Counted from the stretch's first letter, positions 26,595-36,846 are shown. The stretch is 64,000 bases of DNA from Syntrophobacterales bacterium (GCA_023512475.1 JAILZL010000006.1:25767-89766), one strand, 5' to 3'. The notes: a model not told the origin generated them from the letters alone. A program made the numbers and translations.

Positions 26595-27971
26595 CTATCC
26601 GGGGCCGTCCCGGCGACGGGTGAACTGGCTTTCCCGCCAAGTGTATTCCTGGAGCACCCGGCTGACGAAGTCCTGCGTCTCCGGGATCGGGGGCACCCGC
26701 CAGCCGTGCTCCAGCACCCGGCGGAAGCCGGCGTTGTAGGCGGCCAGGGCCAGGGGCAGGTCCTGGCCGAAGAGGTTGAGGAGCAGCCGGAGGTAGCGGC
26801 TGCCGGCGTGAATGTTCTGGCGGGGGCAGAAGGGATCGTCCACGCCCAGATCCCGGGCGGTACCGGGCATGAGCTGCATCAGGCCCATGGCGCCCTTGGG
26901 GGAGACGGCATGGGGGGTGAAATTGGATTCCACCCGGATGACCGCCTCCACCAACGACACCGGCAGGTCATAGGTGCGGGCGGCCTCCAGGGTGATGGGG
27001 CGCAAGGTGTCGGGCGGGGGGGAGGGCCCCCGGGCAAGGGGACGGGGCGGCTCGCTGACGATCTTCAACCTGCCGTCCCGGTCCCGGCGTATGGCCACCC
27101 GGGCCCCCTGGGGGTCCTTCAGGACCGGGACGGCCACGGATCGGGATCCGAGCCCAAGCCGGGGGGCGGGCAAAGCCGCAGGCACGGCCTCGGGCGGTGC
27201 CGCCGCGGCCCCCATGACCGGCTGGGTCCGGCGGCTGACGATGTGCAGCACGCCTTTCTGGTCCCGGAAACGCCGGACCGTCCGGGAGCCCGGGGGCGTC
27301 AGCGGTCCGGACGCCGCCGTCATGGCCGCCCGTCTGGCCAACGCCTCCGGCAACCGGCTTTCAGCCGCCAGAGGAGCGCCGGTCTCGTGTGCCGGAAGAC
27401 CGGCCGTCCGGGGCAGGTGGGCGGGCCACTCATAGCCCGCCAGCCGGATGAGGTCATCCTTGAGCTTGGCCGGGGCAGTAGTGATGTGGATGGTGCCCTG
27501 CGCATCCCGGAAGGTGGTCACCGGCAGGCCCTGGGATGGTTTGGAAGGGTCAGAGGGAGGAAGCGGAGCCTCCCGCCGGGCCGCCACCGGCCGGGGAACC
27601 GGCCCCCGGCCCCCGGCAGGGGAGGGAAGGACGTGTTCCGGCCCCGGGCGGGATCCGGCCCCTGGTTCAGGGCTGGCGGACTGCGGCTCCGGCGGGGGTT
27701 CCACCGCCGGCACCTCCGGCTCCGGGGGGACCGGCGGCTCCGGCATCACTGAACCCGGGGCAGGCGGCCCCTTACCCGGCCTGGGAACCGGCGGGGCGGC
27801 CGGTTCCGGGGAGGGGGCCGGAGGCGCCCCCAAATTGGTGATATGCACCGTGCCCTGCTCATCCACAAAGCGCTCCACCGCAGCCTCAACCGGCCCGGCC
27901 GCAGCCAGAAATCCCGCCGCCAACAGCGGCAGCAGGCGGAGCGCCTTCAGGAGCATGCCGCGGGATGCCAC
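26595..27971 (-). CDS. SLT-domain lytic transglycosylase with repeated DUF4124-like segments
   Basis: SLT: LVEAVIRVESNFTPHAVSPKGAMGLMQLMPGTARDLGVDDPFCPRQNIHAGSRYLRLLL...ALAAYNAG; N-terminal repeats FVDEQGTVHITN, FRDAQGTIHITT, FRDQKGVLHIVS. Confidence 0.9.
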   Translation of the reverse strand: MASRGMLLKALRLLPLLAAGFLAAAGPVEAAVERFVDEQGTVHITNLGAPPAPSPEPAAPPVPRPGKGPPAPGSVMPEPPVPPEPEVPAVEPPPEPQSASPEPGAGSRPGPEHVLPSPAGGRGPVPRPVAARREAPLPPSDPSKPSQGLPVTTFRDAQGTIHITTAPAKLKDDLIRLAGYEWPAHLPRTAGLPAHETGAPLAAESRLPEALARRAAMTAASGPLTPPGSRTVRRFRDQKGVLHIVSRRTQPVMGAAAAPPEAVPAALPAPRLGLGSRSVAVPVLKDPQGARVAIRRDRDGRLKIVSEPPRPLARGPSPPPDTLRPITLEAARTYDLPVSLVEAVIRVESNFTPHAVSPKGAMGLMQLMPGTARDLGVDDPFCPRQNIHAGSRYLRLLLNLFGQDLPLALAAYNAGFRRVLEHGWRVPPIPETQDFVSRVLQEYTWRESQFTRRRDGPG

Positions 27972-29392
27972 CCTTTCCGGGAAATCAACTCAGGGAAGCG
28001 GAAGTGAAAAAAAACGCCCAGTTTCCCCCTTATCCGCCATATGCCAGACATGTCCATCTTTTTCAAGCATTTTTTCCTTCCGCATGGAAGAAGTTTCGGG
28101 GGCCCTTGCCGCTCCGGGTCGGGCGGGCATGCGCAGCCCCCTCTCCCGCCTAGACGCACACCCCCGGGTCAGGGCCCGCAAGGCTCCGGGCGCCGGGAAA
28201 GAAGCGGGACGGAGCACTCCGAGGAGCCGGCAAATCACAGCTCTTGGTCGGCGGCGGCAAAGTTCTTGGGTGAGGAACCCTGATACATCTCGCTCCCCCA
28301 ATGAAAAGCTAATGATAAAAATAACTTATCTTGAGAGAGAGCGATCTTGTGGGGCCCCGACCTCCGTCTGAACGCCATGTTCCGCACATGTCCCCGGAAG
28401 CCCGTATGCCAAAAGACCAGCCCCTGAGATCGCCCGGCAGCGGGAAAAGCTGGCCTGGCAGGAACTCTCCCGGGAATTTCAGGCCATCAGCTCCCGGGAG
28501 AGCGTTCTTCTAGCCCTCCGGGAGAAGCCGCTCCGGAGCGTGCTCCTCCAGTGTCATACACCCGCTGGACCCGCCTGTGGCCGGAGCGCCTCACTGACAA
28601 TCTCCTTTGCCGTGGGGTTGTGGGCCTGTCCCTGGCTGGGGAGGTCGGAGACCCTCGGCCTCCGGGAACCGGGAGCCCTGGCTGCGGTCAGAGCCGCCTC
28701 CAGGCGCAGGCGGCCCAGGTCGGACGGCTCCAGGATGAGGATTTCACCGTCAACGGCCCCCACATCCAGGCCTGGGGTTCCAGACGAGCTTACGCCCCAC
28801 GAGACCCCGCCCCCCTGGACGGCGCCGGCCGCCACCCGGAAATGGACTCTTAAGGGGGAGGCGCCCGGACCGGGCCCATGCCTCCCCACCGATCCGGGAA
28901 AAGGCAAAGAGAATAGCCGGCTTCCGGGGCTGTGCGCCCATGGAAAACCGCCCCGGGTTGTGGATCACGCCCTGCCTCACGGCGGCTACCGGAATAAGAG
29001 ACGGCTGAGGATGGGAGGAAGACCTTCCCGCCCCTGTGCCGGCTTTCGGCCAGGCCTGGGGTTGCGGCCAGGGAAGCCGGCAGCTGTCGGGTTTGCCCTG
29101 CATTGGCTCCCTTAGGACCACCTTGAGGCCGGGCCGAAGCGTGGGGTGGGGTCTTAACCGGGGGGCCTGCCGGACGCGGCCGCAGCGGGCCCGATTTTTT
29201 AGGCATCAGAGACCAGACACGGATGCCCCGCCACCCAGAGCCGGAGCCGCCCCCACGGATTGCTGTGCCGGAGACCTGGGCTTCCCGCAGCTCCCCCGGA
29301 TGAGGCCGCAGGAGCGTCCCCACCGCAAGCGGCCCTCCTGGCGATGGGCCGCTCTGTCCCCGGGCCCGCGTGGCGTCCCTACCCCTGGCCGG

Positions 29393-30070
29393 TTATTTGC
29401 GCCAGAAGAACAGGCGCTCCTTGAGGCGCTGCCAGCGAGTGGGGGGCGGCGAGGGGGCGCGGGGCTCCGCCGGGGGTTTCTGCTCGGCGCGTTCGGGCTC
29501 CTGAGGAGCCGGTTCGGCCGGGGAGGGACGGTCCGGCGCAGGCGGCCCGGGGGGTGGAGAGGCCGTGACCCGGGCGGCCGGGGTTGCCGGCGGGGGAACG
29601 GGGGTCTCCGGCGTCGGCGCCGCGGCCGGCCGGGCTTTTTCCGGCAGGGTTGCCGGGTCAGGGGCCGGGTCGGGGGAGGAGCGCAGCGCCGGGGCGCGGT
29701 GGGCCTGGCGGGAGCGCACCGCCCTGAGGGGCGGCACCTCCACCCCCATAAGACCCATCTGCCCGGCCAGGAAGCGCAGCCGGTGCTCCGCCATGGCCGC
29801 CAGGGGGAGATAGGCCGGGTCGCCGCCCACCCGGGCCGTCAGAAACCGGTAGCGCAGGAAGGCGGCCTCAAACCTGCCCAGCCGGAGCTCCTCCTCCGCG
29901 GTTTCATAGAACCGCAGGGCCCCTTTCTCCCGGAACTCCCGGGTGAAGAGCTGGGCGTCGGACACTCCCCCGGGGGCGCTCTCCGACGCCGCTCCCCCGG
30001 CCGGTATAGCCAGCAGAGCCAGCGCCATCAGGCCCGCCGCGGCCTTGCCTGCACGCTTTCCGGCAGCCAT
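29393..30070 (-). CDS. Secreted/anchored proline-rich hypothetical protein with N-terminal helical domain
   Basis: Signal-like MAAGKRAGKAAAGLMALALLAIPAGGAASE, ordered FYETAEEELRLGRFEAAFLRYRFLTARVGGDPAYLPLAAMAEHRLRFLAGQMG, Pro-rich tail ending WQRLKERLFFWRK. Confidence 0.55.
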   Translation of the reverse strand: MAAGKRAGKAAAGLMALALLAIPAGGAASESAPGGVSDAQLFTREFREKGALRFYETAEEELRLGRFEAAFLRYRFLTARVGGDPAYLPLAAMAEHRLRFLAGQMGLMGVEVPPLRAVRSRQAHRAPALRSSPDPAPDPATLPEKARPAAAPTPETPVPPPATPAARVTASPPPGPPAPDRPSPAEPAPQEPERAEQKPPAEPRAPSPPPTRWQRLKERLFFWRK

Positions 30071-30282
30071 CTCGCCTTTCTTTTCGGCTGGCGGCCCCCT
30101 TTTCTCCAAACCGGTCCCGGGGTCCGGGAAAAATTCCGCCTTTGTCTTAAGTCAAGGATTCCGCTGTCCGGCCTGGTTAAGTTCCTAGGCAGGATTTACC
30201 TTAGGTTCACCCCGGGGCAGCCACCCGGATGCTGAACCCGGCCGGGACAACCGGGAAAATCTCCTTTCGCAAGGAGGACGTT

Positions 30283-31908
30283 ATGTTCTGTTATCAGTGT
30301 GAACAGGCCGCCAAAGGCGAAGCCTGCACCGTTTTGGGCGTCTGCGGCAAGGACCCCGAAGTGGCCGCCCTGCAGGATCTCCTCATCTATGCCCTCCAGG
30401 GACTGGCCCAGGTGGCGGTGGCCGGCCGCCAGGTAGGGGTCAGCGACCGGGAGGTGAACGTCTTCACCTGCGAGGCCAGCTTTGCCACCCTCACCAACGT
30501 GGATTTTGACCCCGAGCGCTTCGTCACCTTCATCCAGAAGGCGGTGGAGCTCCGGGAGCGCCTGAAGGAAAAGGTCAAGGCCGCCGGCGGCAAAACCGAC
30601 TGGAGCGGCCCGGCGGTCTTCCAGCCGGAGAAGACCAAGGAGGGCATGCTCACCCAGGCCGAGGCGGTGGGCCTCAAATCCTACCCGGCGGCCAACCCCG
30701 ATCTCCTATCCCTCAAACACATCCTCCTGTTCGGCGTCAAAGGGGTGTGCGCCTACACCGATCACGCCCAGATCCTGGGGCAGGAGGATGAGAAGGTGTA
30801 TGCCTTCATCCACGAAGCCTTTGCCGCCCTGCCCGACCCCAACCTGGGGCTCCAGGAGCTCCTCAGTCTGGTGCTCAAATGCGGCGAGATCAATCTTAGG
30901 GCCATGGAGCTTCTGGATGCCGGCAACACCGGCCGCTACGGCCACCCGGTGCCCACCCGGGTGCCCCTGGGGCACAAGGCCGGCAAGGCCATCCTGGTCT
31001 CCGGCCATGACCTCCTGGACATGGAGGAGATCCTCAAGCAGAGCGAGGGCAAGGGCATCTACGTCTACACCCACGGCGAGATGCTCCCCTGCCACGGTTA
31101 CCCGGGGCTGAAGAAATACCCCCATTTCTACGGGCACTTCGGCACTGCCTGGCAGAACCAGATCAAGGAGTTCGGCCAGTTCCCCGGGGCCATCGTCATG
31201 ACAACCAACTGTCTGCAGCGGCCCCAGGCCTCCTACGCCGACCGCCTCTTCACCCGGGGCCTGGTGGGCTGGCCCGGCATCCCGCACATCCCGGACCTCA
31301 ATTTCACGCCGGTGATTGAGAAGGCCCTGGAGCTCCCCGGCTTCCCCGAGGACGCCGACGGCCGGTATGTCATGGTGGGTTTTGCCCGCAACACCGTCCT
31401 GGGGGTGGCGGACAAGGTCATCGAGGCGGTGAAGTCCGGCGCCATCCGCCACTTCTTCCTGGTGGGGGGCTGCGACGGCGCCAAGCCCGGCCGCAGCTAT
31501 TACACCGAATTCGTCCAGAAGGTGCCCCAGGACTGCGTGGTCCTCACCCTGGCCTGCGGCAAGTTCCGCTTCTTCGACCTGCCCCTGGGGGAGATCGGCG
31601 GCATCTCCCGGCTCCTGGATGTGGGCCAGTGCAATGACGCCTACTCCGCCATCCAGATCGCCGTGGCCCTGGCCAAGGCCTTTGGCACGGAGGTGAACCA
31701 GCTGCCGTTGTCCCTGGTGCTGTCCTGGTATGAGCAGAAGGCGGTGGCCATCCTTCTCACCCTGCTCTACCTGGGCATCAGGAACATCCGCCTGGGGCCC
31801 AGCCTGCCGGCCTTCGTCACCCCCAACGTCCTGGACGTGCTGGTGAAGAACTTCAACATCCAGCCCATCACTACCCCGGAGGAGGACCTCAAGGCCATCC
31901 TCGGCTGA
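30283..31908 (+). CDS. hcp: Hydroxylamine reductase / hybrid-cluster protein
   Basis: MFCYQCEQAAKGEACTVLGVCGKDPEVAALQDLL, ILVSGHDLLDMEEIL, YTHGEMLPCHGYPGLKKYPHFYGHFGTAWQNQ, FFLVGGCDGAKPGRSYYTEFV, LTLACGKFRF. Confidence 0.97.
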   Translation: MFCYQCEQAAKGEACTVLGVCGKDPEVAALQDLLIYALQGLAQVAVAGRQVGVSDREVNVFTCEASFATLTNVDFDPERFVTFIQKAVELRERLKEKVKAAGGKTDWSGPAVFQPEKTKEGMLTQAEAVGLKSYPAANPDLLSLKHILLFGVKGVCAYTDHAQILGQEDEKVYAFIHEAFAALPDPNLGLQELLSLVLKCGEINLRAMELLDAGNTGRYGHPVPTRVPLGHKAGKAILVSGHDLLDMEEILKQSEGKGIYVYTHGEMLPCHGYPGLKKYPHFYGHFGTAWQNQIKEFGQFPGAIVMTTNCLQRPQASYADRLFTRGLVGWPGIPHIPDLNFTPVIEKALELPGFPEDADGRYVMVGFARNTVLGVADKVIEAVKSGAIRHFFLVGGCDGAKPGRSYYTEFVQKVPQDCVVLTLACGKFRFFDLPLGEIGGISRLLDVGQCNDAYSAIQIAVALAKAFGTEVNQLPLSLVLSWYEQKAVAILLTLLYLGIRNIRLGPSLPAFVTPNVLDVLVKNFNIQPITTPEEDLKAILG

Positions 31909-32331
31909 AGCGCACGGCGGGAAACATGATACCCCGGGAAGGGCGCGGCAGCCGCCGCCCCTTCCCCGGATTCCCCACCCCGTTACCCCCGGCACCTTGC
32001 CCCCCTTCCCTTCCCCCCCTATAATGAAGGCGAACGGCGGCCACCTCAATTTCTTTGAAGGATTTCGGGAAAAGAGCCGAAGGGGCTGAGGGGGGATGCC
32101 ACCTCCTCCCCAGGCGGCGGAAACCTGGGCTTTCGGAGGGGAAGGGCCGGGCCGGCACGATGCAGCCCCGTTGAGGGGAAGCGGCCCGGGGAAGAGGCAG
32201 GGTGGGTTCCGGGATCGGTCTCCCTTCCTTCAGAAGAACCGGGAAACGGCGGCCCCGGGTTCCCGGCCCCGGCCTGAGGCATGCTGTTCCCCGGCCCGGG
32301 ACGGATCCATCACCCCTGGAAACGGTGAGCC

Positions 32332-32889
32332 ATGATCATTCTTCTCCTTGTCCTCGGCCTGGCCCTGCTGGTCGCCCTGAGCGTGGTGGCCATCTACAAC
32401 CGCCTGGTGAGAAACCGCAACCTGGTGCAGGAGGCCTGGAGCGGCATCGACGTGCAGCTCAAACGCCGGGCCGACCTCATCCCCAACCTGGTGGAGACGG
32501 TGAAGGGCTATATGCAGCATGAGCGGGGGGTGTTGGAGCAGGTCACCGAGCTCCGCACCCGCTCCCTGGCGGCCGGCACGGTGGCGGACAAGGCCCAGGC
32601 GGAGGGGCTCCTCACGGGAGCCCTGCGCACCCTGTTCGCGGTGGCGGAAAATTATCCCGATCTCAAGGCCTCCGCCAATTTCCAGGACCTGCAAAGGTCA
32701 CTGGCCGACATCGAGGAGCAGCTGCAGCTGGCCCGGCGGTATTACAACGGCGCCGCCCGCAACCTCAACATCCTCATCGAGTCCTTCCCCAGCAACCTGG
32801 TGGCCCGGGCCTTCAACTTCCAGACCGTGGAGTACTTTGAAATCGAGGACGCCGGAGAGCGGGCTGTGCCCCGGGTGAGTTTCCCGTGA
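32332..32889 (+). CDS. lemA: LemA family protein
   Basis: AIYNRLVRNRNLVQEAWSGIDVQLKRRADLIPNLVETVKGYMQHERGVLEQVTELR, ENYPDLKASANFQDLQRSLADIEEQLQLARRYYNGAARNLNILIESFPSNLVA. Confidence 0.96.
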   Translation: MIILLLVLGLALLVALSVVAIYNRLVRNRNLVQEAWSGIDVQLKRRADLIPNLVETVKGYMQHERGVLEQVTELRTRSLAAGTVADKAQAEGLLTGALRTLFAVAENYPDLKASANFQDLQRSLADIEEQLQLARRYYNGAARNLNILIESFPSNLVARAFNFQTVEYFEIEDAGERAVPRVSFP

Positions 32890-32900
32890 AAGGGGCCGCC

Positions 32901-34817
32901 ATGCGCCTCCGCCTCGCCTGCCTCCGCCTTCTTCTCCTCCTGGCGCTGCTGAGCGGCGCCGTCGCCCCCTCCGGGGCCGCGGAGGAGAGCATCCTCCATT
33001 TTCACAGTTTTCTGATCATTCACCCCGACGCCACCCTGGAGGTGACGGAGACCATCCGGGTGCAGGCCGCCGGCCGGGAGATCCGCCGGGGCATCGTGCG
33101 GGAGTTTCCCACCCGCTACCGGGACCGCTTCGGGAACCCGGTGACGGTGGATTTTGACCTCCGGGAGGTCCGGCGGGACGGGCGCCCGGAGCCCTACCAC
33201 CTCAAATCCGTGGCCAACGGGGTGCAGGTGTATATCGGCCACAAGGAGGTTTTCCTGCCCCCGGGGACCTACACCTACACCCTCCGCTACCGCACTTCCC
33301 GGCAGCTGGGTTTTTTCCCGGATTTTGACGAGCTCTACTGGAATGTCACCGGCCACGGCTGGGTCTTTCCCCTTCTGGCGGCGGAGGCGGTGGTGCAGTT
33401 GCCGCCCGGGGCCCGGATGCTCCAGGCCGCGGCCTGGACCGGCCCCTACGGCTCCAAGGAGCAGGCCTGGCGACTGAGCCGGGACGCCGCCGGCCGGCCG
33501 GTCTTCACCACCACCCGGCCCCTGGCGCCCCAGGAAGGGTTCACCATCGCGGTGGCCTGGCCCAAAGGTCTGGTCACCCCGCCCTCCCCGGCCCACCGGG
33601 CCCGGTTCTTTCTCCGGGATCATCTGAGCACCCTGGCCGGCGGGGCCGGGTTCCTTCTCCTTTTGGGGTATTATGTCGTTATCTGGCGACGGGTGGGCCG
33701 GGATCCGGAACCGGGCTTCATCATCCCCCTCTTTTCTCCCCCCGCGGGCTTTTCCCCGGCGGCGGTGCGCTTTCTCACCCGGATGGGCTTCGATGACCGG
33801 GCCCTGGCCGCGGCGGTGGTGGATCTGGCGGTCAAGGGGCATCTCCTGATCCGCCAGGAGAACGGTACCTATCACCTGGTCCGCCGGACCGGCGCTACGG
33901 AGGTCCCCCGGGCCGAAGCCCGCTTTCTGTCCCGGCTGTTTGCCCAGGGGAACGAGGTCCCGCTGGGCGAGGCCCATCAGCCGCAGCTCCGGGAGGCCCG
34001 GGAGAGCCTGCAGGACAGCCTGGACCGTGAGCTGCATCGGGTCTATTTCCACACCAACTACCCCTATCTTCTTCCCGGCGGCCTCCTCACCCTCCTCATT
34101 CTGGCGGCCATGGTCCTTGCCTCCCCCTCCGGATGGGAGGCGGCCCTTCCCGCCCTGTGGCTCACCGGGTGGAGCGCGGCCTGCTTTTTCTTGGGCTACC
34201 AGGTCTGGCAGGCCTGGCGCCGCTTCCGGGGCAGCCGCCGGGGGGGCGCCTTTCTCGCCGCCCTGGGACGCACCCTGTTTTTCCTGCCCTTTTTCGCCTT
34301 CCTTTTCCTGGGCCTCTTCTTTCTGGCCCAATCCCTGTCCGCCCTGGGGGCCCTCCTGTTTGTGGGTCTGGCGGGCACCAATGCCCTGTTTGCCCATCTC
34401 CTGAAGGCCCCCACCCTGCAGGGCCGCCGGCTGCTGGATCAGATTGAGGGCTTCCGCATGTTTCTCGCCGTGGCGGAGAGGGAGCGCCTGGAGGTGCTCC
34501 ATCCTCCGGACAAGACGCCGGAATTGTTTGAAAAATATCTCCCTTACGCCCTGGCCCTGGAAGTGGAAAACGAGTGGGCGGCGCAATTCACCGAGGTGCT
34601 GGCGGCGGCGCAGCAGGAGGGGCGGGCCTATGCCCCCCGGTGGTATCAGGGTCCCGACTGGAGTCCCACCCGGCTGACCACCTTTGCCGGCAGCTTGGGG
34701 GAGGGCTTTGCCGGCGCCATTGCCGCTGCGGCCTCCCCGCCGGGGGCCAGCTCCGGGAGCGGCGGCGGCGGCTTCTCCGGGGGCGGCGGAGGGGGCGGGG
34801 GCGGCCGGGGCTGGTGA
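32901..34817 (+). CDS. DUF2207 (YciQ-like) membrane protein
   Basis: Signal peptide, ILHFHSFLIIHPDATLEVTETIRVQAAGREIRRGIVREFPTRYRDRFGN, TM segments, Gly-rich C-terminus GGGGFSGGGGGGGGGRGW; follows lemA, the usual pairing. Confidence 0.88.
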   Translation: MRLRLACLRLLLLLALLSGAVAPSGAAEESILHFHSFLIIHPDATLEVTETIRVQAAGREIRRGIVREFPTRYRDRFGNPVTVDFDLREVRRDGRPEPYHLKSVANGVQVYIGHKEVFLPPGTYTYTLRYRTSRQLGFFPDFDELYWNVTGHGWVFPLLAAEAVVQLPPGARMLQAAAWTGPYGSKEQAWRLSRDAAGRPVFTTTRPLAPQEGFTIAVAWPKGLVTPPSPAHRARFFLRDHLSTLAGGAGFLLLLGYYVVIWRRVGRDPEPGFIIPLFSPPAGFSPAAVRFLTRMGFDDRALAAAVVDLAVKGHLLIRQENGTYHLVRRTGATEVPRAEARFLSRLFAQGNEVPLGEAHQPQLREARESLQDSLDRELHRVYFHTNYPYLLPGGLLTLLILAAMVLASPSGWEAALPALWLTGWSAACFFLGYQVWQAWRRFRGSRRGGAFLAALGRTLFFLPFFAFLFLGLFFLAQSLSALGALLFVGLAGTNALFAHLLKAPTLQGRRLLDQIEGFRMFLAVAERERLEVLHPPDKTPELFEKYLPYALALEVENEWAAQFTEVLAAAQQEGRAYAPRWYQGPDWSPTRLTTFAGSLGEGFAGAIAAAASPPGASSGSGGGGFSGGGGGGGGGRGW

Positions 34818-35060
34818 CAAGCTGCAGGCCACCTGGGTTTTTGTCCCCGGCCTCCGGGCTGCGGCGTTATCGGCTCCCTTCCTGGGTTCCGGGAAAAATT
34901 CAGAAAAGATTAACATAAGATATTTAAGTTTTTTAAAATGTTATATTCCAAAATTCATAATTATGGCCCTGCCGGGCTCCCGGCTCCTGCCGCCGCCTCC
35001 ACAGGGGCAGGCCCCGCCCCTCCCTTCGGGCGCCGGAAAACTCATCACCCCAGTAAGCCG

Positions 35061-35078
35061 TAATATTTTGAAATATTA
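35061..35078. promoter_or_regulatory. Near-perfect AT palindrome TAATATTTTGAAATATTA
   Basis: 8-bp arms TAATATTT/AAATATTA with 2-nt centre, 36 bp upstream of the C45-type hydrolase start. Confidence 0.35.
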
Positions 35079-35113
35079 GATAGTTGACTGCAAAATCTCA
35101 CACCTCTGCCCCC

Positions 35114-36196
35114 ATGGATGCCCTCCCGGACCTGACCCCGATCTCCCTGGCCGGCACTCCCCCGGAACTGGGCCGGGCCCACGGTCTGCTCCTGGCCCGG
35201 GAGATCCGCCTGCTGCGCCGGGCCTTTTTCCGCTTCCTTTTGCGGGTGGGGATGCTGGTGGCCGCCTGGCCCCTGGCGCTCCTGTTTTATGCCCTGGGCG
35301 GCCGCTTCTGGAGCCAGGTGCCCCCCTCCCTCAAGGAGGAGATGCGGGCCCTGGCCGCCGCCGCGGACCTGGATATGGCCAGCGTGCTCCTCATCAACGT
35401 GCTGGATGATGTGGCCAACGCCCTGCCCCGCTGCTCCGCCCTGGCGGTGACCCCCCGGGCCAGCGCCACCGGCGGCGTGCTGGCGGGCCGCAACCTGGAT
35501 TACCCCCTGTTCCTGGAGGTGCTGCTCCGCCAGCAGCGCCTCTTCCGGGTGAGCCCCGCGGGCGGCGTGCCCTTCCTGTCGGTGGCCTGGCCCGGATATG
35601 TGGGGGTCTGCACCGGCCTGAACCGGGCCGGGGTGGCCCTGAGCCAGCTCACCGCCATGTCCCGGCGCACCACCTTCCGGGGGGTGCCCGCGGCCCTGCG
35701 CTTCCGCCTGGCCCTGGAGCGGGGGGCCCATATCAGCGCCGCGGTCCGGGAGATCCTGGCTCATCCCGCCACCATCGGCAACAACGTGCTCCTGGCCGAT
35801 CCCGCCGGGGCCCTGGTCCTGGAGCTGGCTCCGGGGGCCTGGGCCTGCCGCCGGCCGGTGGCGGGGCTCCTCACCGCCACCAACCATTTCCAGGCGCCGG
35901 AGATGGCTGGCCTCAGGGGGCGCTTTCCCCGGCGCCCGCCCGGCTCCCCCCTCTCCCCCGGGCATTTCACCTTTGCCTACAGCGTGGCCCGGGACCGCCG
36001 TCTTCAGGAACAGGCCGGGGGGCGGAAGCTTTCGCCCCGGGAGATCATGGCCATCCTGGCCGATCCCGGGATCGCCAACCCCGGTACGGTGGTCTCCGCG
36101 GTCTTCGCCCCGGCCGCAGGAACCCTGTGGCTGGCCCGGGGGCACGACACGCCGGTGAGCCGCCACCGGTGGGGGGAGATCCGGGCTCCGTGGTGA
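35114..36196 (+). CDS. C45 family autoproteolytic acyltransferase/hydrolase-like protein
   Basis: CSALAVTPRASATGGVLAGRNLDYPLFLEVLLRQQRLFRVSPAGGVPFLSVAWPGYVGVCTGLNRAGVALSQLT, LTATNHFQAPEM; Cys following a processed N-terminal segment as in AAT-like Ntn hydrolases. Confidence 0.7.
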   Translation: MDALPDLTPISLAGTPPELGRAHGLLLAREIRLLRRAFFRFLLRVGMLVAAWPLALLFYALGGRFWSQVPPSLKEEMRALAAAADLDMASVLLINVLDDVANALPRCSALAVTPRASATGGVLAGRNLDYPLFLEVLLRQQRLFRVSPAGGVPFLSVAWPGYVGVCTGLNRAGVALSQLTAMSRRTTFRGVPAALRFRLALERGAHISAAVREILAHPATIGNNVLLADPAGALVLELAPGAWACRRPVAGLLTATNHFQAPEMAGLRGRFPRRPPGSPLSPGHFTFAYSVARDRRLQEQAGGRKLSPREIMAILADPGIANPGTVVSAVFAPAAGTLWLARGHDTPVSRHRWGEIRAPW

Positions 36197-36274
36197 CCCG
36201 GGCGGCTTACGGCCGCACCAATCCTGGGCGGGAAGTGTTCTCCGCTTCTTTGCGCCTTCCCCCGTTTTTGTGAA

Positions 36275-36306
36275 TTGACAGCGGCAGCGAGGTGCGTTAC
36301 TATACT
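36275..36306 (+). promoter_or_regulatory. Putative sigma70 promoter for tRNA-Arg
   Basis: TTGACA (36275-36280), 17 nt, TACTAT (36298-36303) overlapping TATACT (36301-36306), just upstream of the tRNA. Confidence 0.6.
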
Positions 36307-36312
36307 GATAGC

Positions 36313-36389
36313 GGGCGATTAGCTCAGGTGGATAGAGCGTTGGTCTCCGGAACCAAAGGTCGGGCGTTCGAGTCGCCCATCGCCCGCCA
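36313..36389 (+). tRNA. tRNA-Arg (anticodon CCG), CCA encoded
   Basis: Cloverleaf: GGGCGAT-TA-GCTC-AGGTGGATA-GAGC-G-TTGGT-CTCCGGA-ACCAA-AGGTC-GGGCG-TTCGAGT-CGCCC-ATCGCCC-G-CCA (77 nt). Confidence 0.97.
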
Positions 36390-36846
36390 TGTTCCGGCAA
36401 TCCCACCTCGGATGCCCTCCCGGGTGGCCCTGAATTTCCCCCCACCCCATTGAGGCGGTCACCCTGGGGCATCTTCCCCTTCCCGCCAGTCAGGGAGCTC
36501 TTATCTTATATCATTGTGGTGTCTCCCCCACCCAAGGGAAGACCGTCAGCTTCCCGGCCGCCGGCCTGAACCTCTCACCCCGGCCTGCCCTGGCTTCCGG
36601 GGGAGAGGGTGCCTGTAAGCTACCGCCCCGCCTGATACCCTCCACCCACTCCCTGGACCCGATGGTGGAAACGGGCGCCGGCCGGGGCCCATGCCCTTTC
36701 CTTGCCGGAACCGGACCGTCAGGTCATCCGCGGTCCGGGGCCCGGTCGGGGGACGGTCAGGTCCTGCCTGAATCCGCCGCCTGCCCGGGGGCCATCGGCC
36801 CGGGTCGGTCCGGCCCCTTGTCCCTGCCCCGGGACGGAAAGACTGC

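Noticed and set aside
30706-32049. 447-aa - strand ORF opposite hcp
   Set aside because: Antisense to a textbook hybrid-cluster protein; no recognisable domain.
32040-32300. Repeat-like sequence upstream of lemA (GAAGGGGCTGAGGGGGGATGCCACCTCCTCCCC)
   Set aside because: Too diverged to align confidently with the repeat family.
32742-34916. 724-aa - strand ORF opposite lemA/DUF2207
   Set aside because: Antisense shadow frame with repetitive composition; sense genes have family motifs.
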